IMG/VR virus record: IMGVR_UViG_3300035661_000078
Location: 1 to 55,442 of that record
From: a virus
DNA: 55,442 bases
Direction: 5' to 3' (one strand)
The notes below the pieces were generated by a model. The model did no database searches. It worked only from the letters and a program-made list of their open reading frames with translations, and was not told where the DNA came from. Below are positions 1 to 10,900 of the stretch, one piece after another. The translations under genes were made by a program, and so were the position numbers. The stretch's first letter is position 1. Every line of letters begins with the position of its first letter.

Positions 1-1
1 C

Positions 2-892
2 TACTACATGGAGGTCTGGAGCCGCAGTTTCAGTCTCTCGACGAAGTGCATCAGCGGCGTGACGGGGCCTATCGGGGCCAGCTATATTGACCACGCTGAG
101 GCGCTGGCCATGATGCCGCCTTCCCCCCACTGCACTCCCATCGAGCTGTGGGTCTGCGAGTTTGGCAGCGATACCAAATTGGGACATGGCATGGTCACGC
201 ATGTCTGGAGCGTCTTCTCGGCCTACTCGGAACCCGGAGTGTTGAACACGGGGGACACCGCGCTGTCGCCCCTGTACACCGCAGACTTCAGTCCATGGGT
301 GGGTATGGGAGCGCCCTGCGTGGTATCTGATAGTCCCTCTAGCTACGGCGCTGCTCCTGGTGGCTATGCCCCCAGCAGCTATTTTTGGGGGCCGTTTGCG
401 CTGGGTCGGCTGGGCATTGATGGAGACGACGCAGGCTTGGACGAATACAAAGTGGCGCCCCTTGGTTCCAGCGGGGACTATCTGCGAGCGGCCGGAGCAA
501 CCGCATCTACAAAGTGGCTACCCGCCAGCAATCTCCCGGATTTCCACAAGTGGAATGGCACCGAGCCCAATGAGGTCTCGGCCATGTCTCAGATCCAACC
601 TGCACCCAGCACCTATCCCACGCTGGCCCAGGCCCTCGACGCCACCACGGACTACCCCAGCATTCTGCTGAGCAGCACCGCCGCGCTCCCCCCGGCGGGG
701 GGTGTCATCATCGGCATGGAGGCGTTCACCTATGCTGGCACCAGTGGCGGGAACACGCCTACGGGTGTGACTCGCGGCGCGAATGGGACGACGCAGCACC
801 GGCACTTCGTCGGCGATGTTGTCAGCCCAGTGACCTGGTTCTTGAAGGTGAACAACGGCGCAATCTGCTGCGGCGTCAACAAGCCGGCGTGA
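2..892 (+). CDS. Phage tail / receptor-binding protein, 5'-truncated by window start
   Basis: The frame is open from the left edge and the first ATG (position 8) has no room for a ribosome site, so this is probably the 3' part of a longer gene. The product is rich in Gly, Ser, Pro and aromatic residues. Near its C-terminus it carries a module of the type GxExxxYxGxxGxxxxGVxRGxNGTxxxxH, which I associate with repeated beta modules of phage tail and baseplate proteins (recognition from memory). It lies upstream of the lysis genes. If the genome is circular it would follow the tail fibre at the right edge, which supports a tail role. The exact receptor role is inferred. Confidence 0.6.
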   Translation, partial: YYMEVWSRSFSLSTKCISGVTGPIGASYIDHAEALAMMPPSPHCTPIELWVCEFGSDTKLGHGMVTHVWSVFSAYSEPGVLNTGDTALSPLYTADFSPWVGMGAPCVVSDSPSSYGAAPGGYAPSSYFWGPFALGRLGIDGDDAGLDEYKVAPLGSSGDYLRAAGATASTKWLPASNLPDFHKWNGTEPNEVSAMSQIQPAPSTYPTLAQALDATTDYPSILLSSTAALPPAGGVIIGMEAFTYAGTSGGNTPTGVTRGANGTTQHRHFVGDVVSPVTWFLKVNNGAICCGVNKPA

Positions 893-895
893 CCC

Positions 896-1186
896 ATGGC
901 GACCCCTGTCAAGGCCATCACCTACCTGTCGGACGTCTACCCCCAGGCGCCCGCCCCGGTGCTCGCGCCGCGCCCCCTGCCCCTGGTGCCTCGGCAGGCG
1001 CTAGTCGTGCGCGTGGCCCCGGCATTGTGGAAGCCGCTCCGCTATCCCACCGTACAGGCACGGGGCCGCACCGTCCTCGTCCCTCGGCCCCTGGTTCTCC
1101 AGGCCCTGACGGCGCTGAAGATGACGCTGTTCTGGCGAAACGCGACCGCCTTCCGCAAAGGCCAGCAATTCCCTCTCACCCGGTAG
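896..1186 (+). CDS. Hypothetical protein, 96 aa
   Basis: It starts 3 bases after the stop of the tail gene, so the two are probably translationally linked. The product is basic and rich in Pro, Val, Arg and Leu, with no recognisable domain. An overlapping frame starting at 889 is also open but has an implausible His/Pro/Gly-rich composition. From context it is a small tail-associated or chaperone-like late protein, but nothing in the sequence proves a function. Confidence 0.5.
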   Translation: MATPVKAITYLSDVYPQAPAPVLAPRPLPLVPRQALVVRVAPALWKPLRYPTVQARGRTVLVPRPLVLQALTALKMTLFWRNATAFRKGQQFPLTR

Positions 1187-1407
1187 GGCCATCTGCTTGG
1201 TATGATGCTTGGTGTGACCATTCCCCCTGAGCCTCGAAGGGTTGTGCCAACTCTCCTTCACCCCACCCTAACCCGGTGGAACCAGGGCCAGAGCCAAGAA
1301 GAAAGGGACAGCTTCCGGGGGATGGTCACATTTTAGGGTTGCCCCTGGGGGGGTTGATCTTGGACCCTAATCATACCGGGCATCATCCCGGGGAAACGGG
1401 GTCCGGC

Positions 1408-1698
1408 ATGAAGGCAGCTGAACTGGTCCACGAGGAAACGAGTGGTTGGCGCCTGGACCGACGCATTTCACTGGACGTTCTTATCGCGGCCCTGACCCTG
1501 TTGGGCCTCGCCTGTGGGTACGCCATTAGCCAGGCTCGTTGGCAGGGAACGACCGAAACGCGCATCCAGAATCTGGAGGCGACCGATACGCGCATCATAG
1601 GTGACAACAAGGCGCAGAAGGAAGAACTCACGAAGCGGTTGGACCACATGGATGAGAAACTCGACCGCCTGCTCACCGTCTCTGCTTCGCGGAGGTAA
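1408..1698 (+). CDS. Small membrane protein with coiled coil, lysis-cassette accessory (96 aa)
   Basis: The layout is a charged N-terminus, one hydrophobic helix (about residues 21-41, starting LDVLIAALTLLG) and a charged heptad-like tail (about 50-90) ending in MDEKLDRLLT. This one-TM plus coiled-coil design is common in small proteins next to phage endolysins. The endolysin gene starts 4 bases downstream. An upstream in-frame ATG at 1276 would add a Pro/Gly-rich leader unlike the rest, so 1408 is preferred. The 221 bases before it (1187-1407) carry no convincing gene. A holin or antiholin accessory role is an inference from position. Confidence 0.6.
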   Translation: MKAAELVHEETSGWRLDRRISLDVLIAALTLLGLACGYAISQARWQGTTETRIQNLEATDTRIIGDNKAQKEELTKRLDHMDEKLDRLLTVSASRR

Positions 1699-1701
1699 TC
1701 C

Positions 1702-2214
1702 ATGGCCGAAGCGGTCGCCACCTGGCCCGAAGAACTCAGCGAGCATTGGTCCTTCCGGGAGGCCATTCATTCCGCCACGGCCGATGCGCTAGGCATCGAC
1801 AACACGCCGCCCATCAGCCTTCTGCCCAATGCCATGGCCCTCGTGGCCCTGGCTGAAGCGGCCCGCGCCCACCTGGGCAAGGTGTTCGGGCACGAGGTCG
1901 TCCTCGACACCGACTCTGGATTTCGCTGCATCCCCCTCAACGCGGCTGTGCATGGCTCCGGCGCCAAACCGGGCGAGAAACCATCGGCCCATACCCGGTT
2001 TCTGGCCTTTGATCTGCGTCCCCGTGGTATCGACCTGGCCCCGGCCTTCGCGGCCCTCAAGGCCTCGTCCGTGGCATTCGACAAGCTGATTCTGGAGACC
2101 AACGGGGTCACGACCTGGCTTCATCTTCAGGCAGCCGCTCCCGGCCAGGTGGCCCGCCGTCTCACCTACACCGGCACCAAGGGCCCCAACGGTTCGACCT
2201 TCCGGAGCGCCTGA
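1702..2214 (+). CDS. Endolysin, M15-type zinc peptidase (170 aa)
   Basis: It probably cleaves peptidoglycan cross-bridges at lysis. The M15 signature is present: SGFR near residues 72-75, then SAHTRFLAFD, giving His97 and Asp104 at the canonical H-x6-D spacing, and a C-terminal WLH at 139-141 providing the third zinc ligand. The usual Gly of the H-x-x-G-x-A-x-D motif is Phe here. There is no signal peptide, so export would depend on a holin. The size suits a single-domain phage M15 enzyme. It sits between a small membrane protein and a structural gene whose ATG overlaps its stop (TGATG). Confidence 0.8.
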   Translation: MAEAVATWPEELSEHWSFREAIHSATADALGIDNTPPISLLPNAMALVALAEAARAHLGKVFGHEVVLDTDSGFRCIPLNAAVHGSGAKPGEKPSAHTRFLAFDLRPRGIDLAPAFAALKASSVAFDKLILETNGVTTWLHLQAAAPGQVARRLTYTGTKGPNGSTFRSA

Positions 2215-2681
2215 TGTCATCCGACGAGTCCCCACGTCCCCTTCCCATGCCGGTCCCAGGGATCAGCACCCTGTCGGACATGCTGGTGGCCAACCAGAAC
2301 CTCACCTCTCGTTCGCAGTCCCCGGGTTCCGTCAGCACTCGTATCGTCTCCTGGCTGCCCGAGACCTTGCCCGTGACGGGCGCCACCTTCCAGGCCATCA
2401 TCGGCCCGGACGATTGCGACCTGCCGGGCCGGCAGAAGTATTTCCGAGGGTTCAAGGCCTACGGGGAACCGGGTGGGATCCTGACCTACCTCGCCTTTGC
2501 GGATGGGGTCCAGGTGGCCACGGGCACCGTGCGGGTGGACGACGATGCGGCCCATGACAACCAGGCCAGCTTCCCAAGGGGCACCAGCGGCCTTGAGGTG
2601 ATCCTTCTCGTGAGCTGCACGGCCCGGCTGGACCGCATCGACAACCTCTATGACCCCATGGGAGCCATTGAGGAAGACTGA
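2214..2681 (+). CDS. Probable virion structural protein, 155 aa
   Basis: The ATG overlaps the endolysin stop. The product has an N-terminal Pro-rich segment, then alternating hydrophobic residues suggesting a beta fold, with no known motif. It lies between the endolysin and the injection-protein genes in a late transcription unit, so a minor tail or virion role is likely but unproven. Confidence 0.5.
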   Translation: MSSDESPRPLPMPVPGISTLSDMLVANQNLTSRSQSPGSVSTRIVSWLPETLPVTGATFQAIIGPDDCDLPGRQKYFRGFKAYGEPGGILTYLAFADGVQVATGTVRVDDDAAHDNQASFPRGTSGLEVILLVSCTARLDRIDNLYDPMGAIEED

Positions 2682-2770
2682 AAAAAGGACTTCCCTGGGT
2701 CCATCACACCTTGTTTGCTAGAGAAAGGTCCGCCAATTCTCGGTTTGGGCCAACTCTCAAAGGAGGGGTC

Positions 2771-3373
2771 ATGTGGTGGGCAGCAATCCCCTTGGCCATC
2801 AGCGCCATCAGCGCCATCACGGGCAGTAAGGCCGCCGGAGAGGCCGCCGACCGGGCCGAGTCCTATGTGAACCAGGGCGCGGACCTGCAGAGCAAGAAGC
2901 TGGCCCTGGCCCAGTGGAATCTGGACGACTTCAAGAACAATATCCTGCCTCTGCGGAACAAGATGCTCACGGAGGCCATGAGCGCGGCCCCTACTGCTGC
3001 CTATGGCCGAGAGGCGGGGAGTTTCCAGCGCGGCATGGCCACGGCCCAGGAAAACATTCTGGGTTCGGATACCACTCCGTCCGGGTTGATGGACGCCAAC
3101 CTTGCCGGCCTCGGTATCGCCAAGGCCAAGGGCCTCGCTACCCTTCGGCTTCAGGATGACTCCCGCAAGCTGGATGAGCAGGGCAAGCTCCTCTCGCTCG
3201 GCTACCAGACTCCGGGCGCGGTGAGCGCCATGGGCCAGGCCTATGACGGGAGCACCAACTTCTTCGGGGGCTTGGCCAATAGCTACAACGCCCAGGCCGC
3301 CCAGGGGTATGCCGGCGTTGCAAATGCCCTGGGCGGCATGGCGGAACTCTACGCCAAGTACGGCGGGAAATAG
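2771..3373 (+). CDS. Internal virion (injection) protein, 200 aa
   Basis: An AGGAGG ribosome site lies just before this ATG; an upstream in-frame extension to 2711 has none. The N-terminus is a short membrane-seeking helix (PLAISAISAITG), followed by an Ala/Gly/Gln-rich helical body ending in YAKYGGK. This layout resembles the small ejection proteins of short-tailed phages that line up before a very large ejection protein, and two larger such genes follow directly. Role inferred from order and composition: released with the DNA to form a channel through the cell envelope. Confidence 0.6.
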   Translation: MWWAAIPLAISAISAITGSKAAGEAADRAESYVNQGADLQSKKLALAQWNLDDFKNNILPLRNKMLTEAMSAAPTAAYGREAGSFQRGMATAQENILGSDTTPSGLMDANLAGLGIAKAKGLATLRLQDDSRKLDEQGKLLSLGYQTPGAVSAMGQAYDGSTNFFGGLANSYNAQAAQGYAGVANALGGMAELYAKYGGK

Positions 3374-3381
3374 GAGGGACC

Positions 3382-4896
3382 ATGATTCGCGGAATTGGCA
3401 TGGCGCAAATCGGGGCCGGGTTGATGCAGGGCACCAACCGAGGCCTGGATGAGCGGCGCATGATGGACCGGCAGGACCGGCAGGACGCCATGGTCAGCGA
3501 CGAGTTTCGACGCAGGCAGGCCCTGGAAGCAGGCCAGGATCAGGCCGTCTTCGACAAGTGGGACACCTTCTCCAAGGCCGACCTGGATGGCATCCAGTCC
3601 TACATCCCCGCAGATACCGTCTATACCCCCACCACGGGCGACCATGTGAACCCAGACGGCACCCTCCAGGCGCGACCGGACGTGCCACAGGATTTGCTTG
3701 CGGGCCCGGCGATTCCCGGCGCCCCGGCGCCCGCCCAAGCGGCGTCCGGGAGCCCGGTCAAGAAGGGTCTCGCGATCCCGGGTGGTGTTCCTCAGAAGAT
3801 CCTCAACCGGAACGCCTACTCGGCTCGAAGTATGGCCCTGGGCATCATGGGGCCCAGCTCGGCAATGATGAACACCGCCGATACCGAGGCCGGCTTCGAC
3901 ACCTTCAAGGAGCGCGCCCAGGGGGCCCTCTCCAGCCTTCAGGGACTCAAGAGCCAGATCAGCCAGATCATCGGCGGCCGGGATCCCAACACCATGGACG
4001 CGGCCACCCGCGCCCAGCTGGCATCCCGACTGAAGCCCCTCCTCGATGAGGCCGACTCGCAGACTCGGCTCCTCGCGGATTCCGTCCAGGCAGCGCACAC
4101 CACCAAGGATGCCTCCGAGGCCCGCCACGCCTTCCAACTCCTCGCCACCACGGGCGATCCCGGCCGTGTCGCGGACTTCATGGCCGCCAACGGCGCGCCC
4201 CCCGATACGGTGGCTAGCATGCGCCTGTCCAAGTACGACCCCCAGAGCAACCGGATCATCACCCAGAACGGGACCGTTCTGGATCCCGTCAGTTTTGGGA
4301 TCAGCAACGGCCTGGTGCCCTTGAATCCGAAGGAACAGGCCGACTTCATGATGCGGGCCGCGCAGTTCCAGGAAAAGCTTAGTGCCGCCAAACTGAATGA
4401 GCAACTCCGTGCCGACACGCGGATTCAGGCTGTGCTCAACGCAGGCGGTGCCAAGGCCACAGCCATGCAGCGATACCTGGATACGGTCGATCAGCTGGGC
4501 GCCTTGGAGCGCAACGGCCAGATGGACAGCGACAAGTATCAGCAGCTCCTCCACACCCGCGACCAGATCGCCCTGGCCCTACCTGTCTCCACCGGAGCGG
4601 GAAGGGAAGCCGCCAGGGGGACGCCTGCCGGACAGGAGGACCAACTCCAGCGCGACCTGGATCGGGCCGAGCGAGGCCTTGCCGCGGCGCAACGTGCGGG
4701 CATCGCTGCTGGGAACACCACGGACAAAGGCCTCCAAGCCAAGGCCGATGCCGATTACAGGGCCGCCAAGGCGGCGCGGGACGCCGCCAAGGCCGCCCTC
4801 GATGCCAGCCGGAGTCGCCGGGGCATTGGCCAGGTGGCCCCTGGGGCCGCGCCCGCCACGGCGCCTTCCGCGCCCACGGCCTTCTCTATCAACTAG
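3382..4896 (+). CDS. Internal virion (injection) protein, 504 aa
   Basis: It follows the previous gene by 8 bases with a GGAGG ribosome site. The product is largely alpha-helical and Ala/Gln/Asp-rich. It has a glycine-rich N-terminal hydrophobic stretch (IGMAQIGAGLMQG), a Pro/Ala linker near residues 105-130 and a C-terminal Ala/Lys/Arg coiled-coil-like region ending in a Pro/Ala tail. Being the second of three consecutive genes of rising size before the 3310-residue protein, it fits a middle ejection-complex protein. No catalytic motif is visible. Confidence 0.6.
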   Translation: MIRGIGMAQIGAGLMQGTNRGLDERRMMDRQDRQDAMVSDEFRRRQALEAGQDQAVFDKWDTFSKADLDGIQSYIPADTVYTPTTGDHVNPDGTLQARPDVPQDLLAGPAIPGAPAPAQAASGSPVKKGLAIPGGVPQKILNRNAYSARSMALGIMGPSSAMMNTADTEAGFDTFKERAQGALSSLQGLKSQISQIIGGRDPNTMDAATRAQLASRLKPLLDEADSQTRLLADSVQAAHTTKDASEARHAFQLLATTGDPGRVADFMAANGAPPDTVASMRLSKYDPQSNRIITQNGTVLDPVSFGISNGLVPLNPKEQADFMMRAAQFQEKLSAAKLNEQLRADTRIQAVLNAGGAKATAMQRYLDTVDQLGALERNGQMDSDKYQQLLHTRDQIALALPVSTGAGREAARGTPAGQEDQLQRDLDRAERGLAAAQRAGIAAGNTTDKGLQAKADADYRAAKAARDAAKAALDASRSRRGIGQVAPGAAPATAPSAPTAFSIN

Positions 4897-4905
4897 GGGT
4901 TTCCC

Positions 4906-7900
4906 ATGCCGGATCTCTTCGACTTCGACCCGAATCAGGGACCGCTTCGCGTCGCCACCGTCAATGGCTTTGCAGGAGGCACCTTCCAGACGCCCCAGCG
5001 GCTCATGGATGGGGCGATCTGGTTGGATCGGGGCAAGACTGCCGACCCCAATCAGGTCTCAGGCTGGTACAAGTTGGGCAACGATGGTGCGACCTGGCAG
5101 GCGGCCGGGGATCACATTGAGCTCCCCAACGGCCAGGAGGAGCAGTTCGGCCAGGCTAAGACCTTCCGGCGTTCTGATGGTGCGATCTTCCTGCATCCGA
5201 AGTTCTTCGGGGGCGGCCCTGTCGCGGGCGTCCAGAAGCCGGGTTGGTACGAACAGGACGACAAGGGCAACCTCAAACCTGCCCCGGCGGAGGAGAGTTA
5301 TTCCCGTCGGGCCTGGGATGCTGTGGCCGGAACTGTCAAGGGCATCGGCTCTGGGATCGTCAACACCGCCAAGACTGAATTGGGCAAGGTGAGCAACTAC
5401 CTCGCCACGGGTGACAGCGAGACTTCTCCCGATGACGCAATCAAAGCCCAGATCGATGCCTCCTCGGATCCACTGGCGACCGCCCAGCAGATCGCGCAAC
5501 AGGCCCCTCAGATGGGTGGGACCGCCCTGGGCGCCGCGGCCGACGAGGCCCATCGCTTCCTCGTGGGGGCAGGTGAAAAGTTCCTGGGGTGGGGGCAGGC
5601 GGCGGGCGGCCTGGGCCTCAAGGCCATCGGATCCCTGACGGGAGATCCCGCCCTCAAGCGCGAGGCCAGCCAGCTTATCCATGATCCTGTGACCTTCGAC
5701 CACTCGAGGGAAAAGGCCCAGCGCGAGCTGGACCTGGAGGAGACCATCCGCCAGCTGAATGAGCAGAAGCTCACGGCCCAGATGTTGGCCAAGCAGGGGA
5801 GCATCATCGGGGACGCGCAGGGCAATCCCCAGGGCGTCACGGCCGAGGCCCGGGATCTTCTCACGGCCTACACCGCCAACCTCCACAAAGCCGTGGCCCT
5901 GGAACGCCAAGTCGGGCAGGACCGGGCCGTGACTTCCGGCGTGAAGAACTACCTCGCGGGCGCGGGCACCCTGGGCGGAGATACCTTCGACCTGGCAGCC
6001 CAACTGGCGCTCATGGAGGCCACAGGCGGGCTTGGCAACGCCGCCGCCCGTGAGGCCGCCGCAACCACCGCGCAGGCCGGGGCCCTGGCCACAGGCCAGA
6101 AGGCCGCCAGCACCCTTGCTCGGCTGGGACTCTCTGAGGAGCTGGCCGCCAAGGCCGGGAAAACCATCACCCAGGCGCTCACCACGGGTCAGACGGCCAT
6201 CCCCTCCGCCCTGGAGGCTGCCGCCGAGGCCGGAGGCAAGGCTGGTGCCGGACGTCTTCCCCGCATCGCCAACTGGATCGCGGATACGAGCCAGGCCGAG
6301 CAGGCCGGGGCCCTCTCCCGAGGCCTCGCGCATGCGGGCCAGGGCGTGGCCATGAGCCTGCCTGGTGCCGTCCAGGAGTTCACCGACCTCTATGGTGGGA
6401 ACGAAGACCAGGGGGCCCTGGGGGCCCTGTGGAAGGTCATCAAGGAGCAACCCAAAGTGGCGGCCGTCATGGTCCCCATGCTCTCCGAGCGTCTGCGGGC
6501 CATGACCACCCCTTTCGCCCAGACCACCGTGGCTGGCGCCGCCAAGAACGCCGCGGCCCGCACCCTCACCCTAGCGGGCACCTCTACCCTTGCGGACCTC
6601 CTGACCTCCGGGGGTGATCCCCAGGCAATTGGGAACCTGCCCGCCCACATCAAGGGCCTCCTGGGTCTGGAGCTTCTGGGCGCCGCCCGGGGCATTGGCT
6701 CCGCCCGTGAGACGGGCCGCCAGGCGGCCGACACCCGGGCCCTGGCCGAGGACCAGCTTGGCGAAGCAACGAAAGCCCTTCTTCAGGACCGTCCCGCCCT
6801 GGAACAGGTGGAGGCCATCCTCAAGCAGGCGGAGACCGAGGCCACCGGGAACCCCGAGCAACAGGCTCACCTCAAGGATCTGCGCGACGAGCTGGCCGCC
6901 CGTGTGGCCCAGCACGATCAGCGCGCCCAGGCCGCCGCAGAAGCCATCGCCCAGACCGACCAGGTGGCGAATGACCTGGGCGTGAAGCCCGAGGACCTGC
7001 CACGTCCCAAGGCCAGGAAGCTGGCGGATCCCGTGACGAGCATCCTGGGCAAGCCGACCGAACCCATCACCTCGGCTCCTACCCCTGTACCGCCCCCGGC
7101 TTCTGATCCGGTAGCCCGCCACGAGCGCGTGTTGGCCGGTCTGGACGACACCCGAAAGATCCTGGAGCGCCGCATCCTCGATGCCAAGGTGGCCGGGAAA
7201 GACACCACCGCCCTTGAGGACGACCTGGCCCAGACCAAGGCCGACATGCAGGCCCGCCAGGCCGTGGCCGCCGAGGATGCCGCGCCGCCCGCCCCGGCCA
7301 TCGCGTCCCCGGCGCCCGATCCCGCACTCGATCCCATCGCCCGCATGCAGGCCATCTCCGACGCCTTCGACGCGCCGGAGACTGCGAACCGCTGGCCCAA
7401 CCTGGGGCCCAATGAACAGCGGGCAATCTGGCTGGCACACGGCATGGACGACGCCACCAACCGCACCCCGGAAGGCGTGGCTGCCTACCACCTGGCCATG
7501 GACCGGGCCAACCGGAAAATCGAAGGCCGGCGTGGCCCCAGCGGCGATCCGGATCGTTCGGCCATGGATGCCATCGCGGCTCCCCAGATGATCCGCCCCG
7601 CCAAGGGTCTCGCCTCGGACGCCTCGGACGCCTCGGACGCCTCGGCTGCCCGCCCTGCCCTCGCGCCTCCAGACCTGTCCGGCGACACGAACGCCGTCAT
7701 GGACCACCCCGAACTGCGGAAGGCCGGGCTCTGGCAGGGCGTCAAGGGTCTTGCGGAATCCCTCAAGGGAAAGCTGGACAGCGCCATGGCCAAGGTGGCC
7801 GCCCAGAAGATCCTGGCCCGGGCCACAAAGGAGGGGGATGGCGATGCCACCCTGCCGACGAAGGCCCGCATCCTGGCCCAGGCCGCCCTCAAGACCCGGG

Positions 7901-10900
7901 ATCCCCTCAAGGTACTGACCGACCAGCTCGGCACGAGTGACCACCGCGACCTCGTGTTGCAGCTCGGTGAGATCCCCGCGGGCATGGAGGGGCAGGCCCG
8001 GGATGCCGCCGCCATGGACCTCATGTTCCAGGCCATGAAGGATCAGGACTTCGGGGGCAATACCAGCGACTTCCACACGGCCCTCCGAGACGCTTGGCGC
8101 GTCACGGAGAAGAAGCGCAGCGCCAAGGTTGACCCCTGGCAGCTGAAGCCCTTCGCGAATTTCTCGGACCTGGAACGCCATGTGCACCGGCTCACCCGGG
8201 GTCTGGATGCCCGGCTCCAGGCCACGAAGGAAGGCGCTGACACGACCCTCGACACCGTGGAGAAGCACCTCTCCGGCAAGAAGGCCGCCCTGGACCAGCT
8301 GCTTCCCGGCGCGCAGGGGCCAGCGAAGGAGGGCCTTGAGGCTAGAGCCGCCCAGATCCGTGCTCAACTGAGCAGGCTGGGGGCCCTTCGGCAGATCCGC
8401 GCAACTGATCCCGAGAACCTCTCCGGCTTCTCCCGGCGCCTGGGCGCTGAGATCCAGGGCTGGACCGAGGATCTTCGCACGGGCCACCAGCGGGGGCAGT
8501 CCCTTGTGGTCACGGATCCCACGGGCGCCAAGTCGGACGAGTACGAAGCCAGGACTGGAGCCATCCCGGTCGGGAAGGACGAGAACGGAGCACCCAGGAT
8601 GCTCGACACGGGCTTGGTGCACGTCTTCCCAAAGGGGGGCACTCTGCCGCTCCAACGGGGACTGGAAATGCGTGGGATCGTCAACCGGGCAACTCCCAAT
8701 GAGGAGCAACTTCGCGCCCTCTGGGAAGCCGACCACAAGCCAGGCGTCCCAGTCGGCGCCGAATTGCCGGATCGCCCCTTGCTGGTGCCGGGCACCTCAT
8801 TCGATTGGGTGCGCGTGGGCAACAAGATCCTCCCCCGGCCTCGTCCCGTGGCCTACACCGAGGAGAGTTTGGAGGCTGGCGAGAACAATGCCACCCGCAA
8901 CGCCGTCCAGAGTGTCGGGCACTATGACCTGGCTGGCTTCGCCCGACACACCAACGCCATCCTGGACAACGCGGGCCTGGAGCGTCTCCCCTGGCGAGAG
9001 ATCAAGGAGGCCCACGAACGAAACGTCACCCTTCCCGAGAGCCGGGAGGCCGAGGCCCAGCGACTCCGCGCCCAGGGCGCCCTGGTTCCCACCGAGGCTC
9101 ACTGGCGGGCTGGTGCCGCGCAGCGCGCCCCCGAACGCTCCCGGGAGGAGATCGCCCGGGAAGCTGCCAAGGCCGAGGAGACTCGTGCTCGCCTCGGGGA
9201 TCCCACCGTGCCACCCACTCCGGAAGAGATCCAGGCCGCCCGTGACAAGCAGAAGGCCCTGACGCCCACCGACGAACTGACCCGCCGCGAAGCCGCCAAT
9301 GAGCTTCGGCGCCTGGGGCCTGGGGCCCTGGCGCTCGCTCCTGACGCTCTGCTCCAGCGGATCCATGATCTTGGTGCTCAACCCATGGATGAGGAAACAA
9401 GGGGCGCCAACCAACTCATCCACGGGGAAACCGTGTTGAGCCACAGCGAATACCGGGCCCTCCTGGACTTTCTGGATAAGGACTTCTTCAACGACCGAAG
9501 CCAGGCCTGGAAGGAGAAGGCTCCCAACCGGGCAGGCGTCAGCGATTCCCTGGCGCGAGCCGCGGGCGTGGACCAGACGGACCTGTCCTCTCCGGCGCGG
9601 CGCGCCGCCGAGATCGAGGCCAGTTCCTTCGACAATCGGCGCGGAGCCGAGGTGTTGGCCGAGAAGAAGGCCGACGCCGACCGGCGCCGGGCCGTGCAGC
9701 TCCGCACCGCGAGCCGGGCCCTGGATCGTCTGCTCAAGGCGGGCATCCTGACCGGCGACGACTTCCTGCTCCCTGGCGCCAAGCCCCATGAGACGAGCCA
9801 GGGCGAGGATGGCGGGATCATCACCCATCGCAACGCAGAGTTCCGGCGCACCGTGCTGGACGCCCTGAATGACGTGGCCGACCTGGACCCCAGGGCCGGC
9901 GACATTGCTAGCGAGCTCTATGCCAAGGTCCAAGAGACCCGTGACACCCAGGGCGATGCGATCCCCGCGGGCCATTCTCCCGACACGAGCTTCTACCGCC
10001 GCGGGGGACGCTGGATCCCCAACCCGGAAAGTGTTGAATCGGAGCCGCTCTTCGATCATCGTCCGGCCGTAGCCGACATGAACCAGGCCACGGGCGCCGA
10101 ACGGAACAGCCTGCTGCACGCCCTGGGACAGAACCCCCACGTCCGTGCCAGCACCCAGCGCATGATGGCCCACGAGCAACTCATGGCCTTCGCGGATCAA
10201 GTCCGCCATGGCGCCACCTTCAAGGACTACCCGGAAGACCTCCGCACCAAGATCGCGGATCATCTGGAAACGAAGGCCGAGGGCCTCGTACATGAGGGGG
10301 ATTGGGCCCTGCGGGATCACCTGGAGAACCAGGGGCAGAGCTACTTCAAGCCCATCATGGAACCCCGGTCCCCCAATGAGGGTCAGCGAACCCTGCTGCG
10401 CGATGAGGACGCGGCGGCCCTGCTGAACCAGAACCACCCGCGCCACGAAGAAGTGCTCCACTGGTTCAACGGGGAGGAAGCGCCGGCCAACCGCTTCGCC
10501 GGGCTGCAGGAGATCCCCGATACCCAAGAGACCCCCGAACAGCGCATCCTCCAGACCCACCTCATCAAGGTGAATCCCACCGTGGATCCCGCCGTTGCCG
10601 TCAAGCAACTGGTGAACGACGCCATGACCTCCATTGGTGAGCTGAACACGACTGCGGACGTGACTGCTCGCGTCTCCCGCTGGGAGAAGTCTGCCGAACC
10701 CCTCCTCCAGGAGCGGGCGGCTACCTGGCACCGCAATCGAGACACCGTGCGGACCATGACGGCCAACGATCCCGAGCTCACGCGCCGGATCCTGGAGATC
10801 ACCGACCGCATGGACCCGGCTCTCTTCTCTGGCCTGACCATCGCCCCCGGCAACGCGGAGGGGAAGATGGGCACCTTCCACTTCGGGAAGAACCTCCTGG

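Noticed and set aside
6571-8736. A 721-codon leftward frame inside the giant gene
   Set aside because: Same reason: antisense to a well-supported gene, composition typical of reverse-frame translation.
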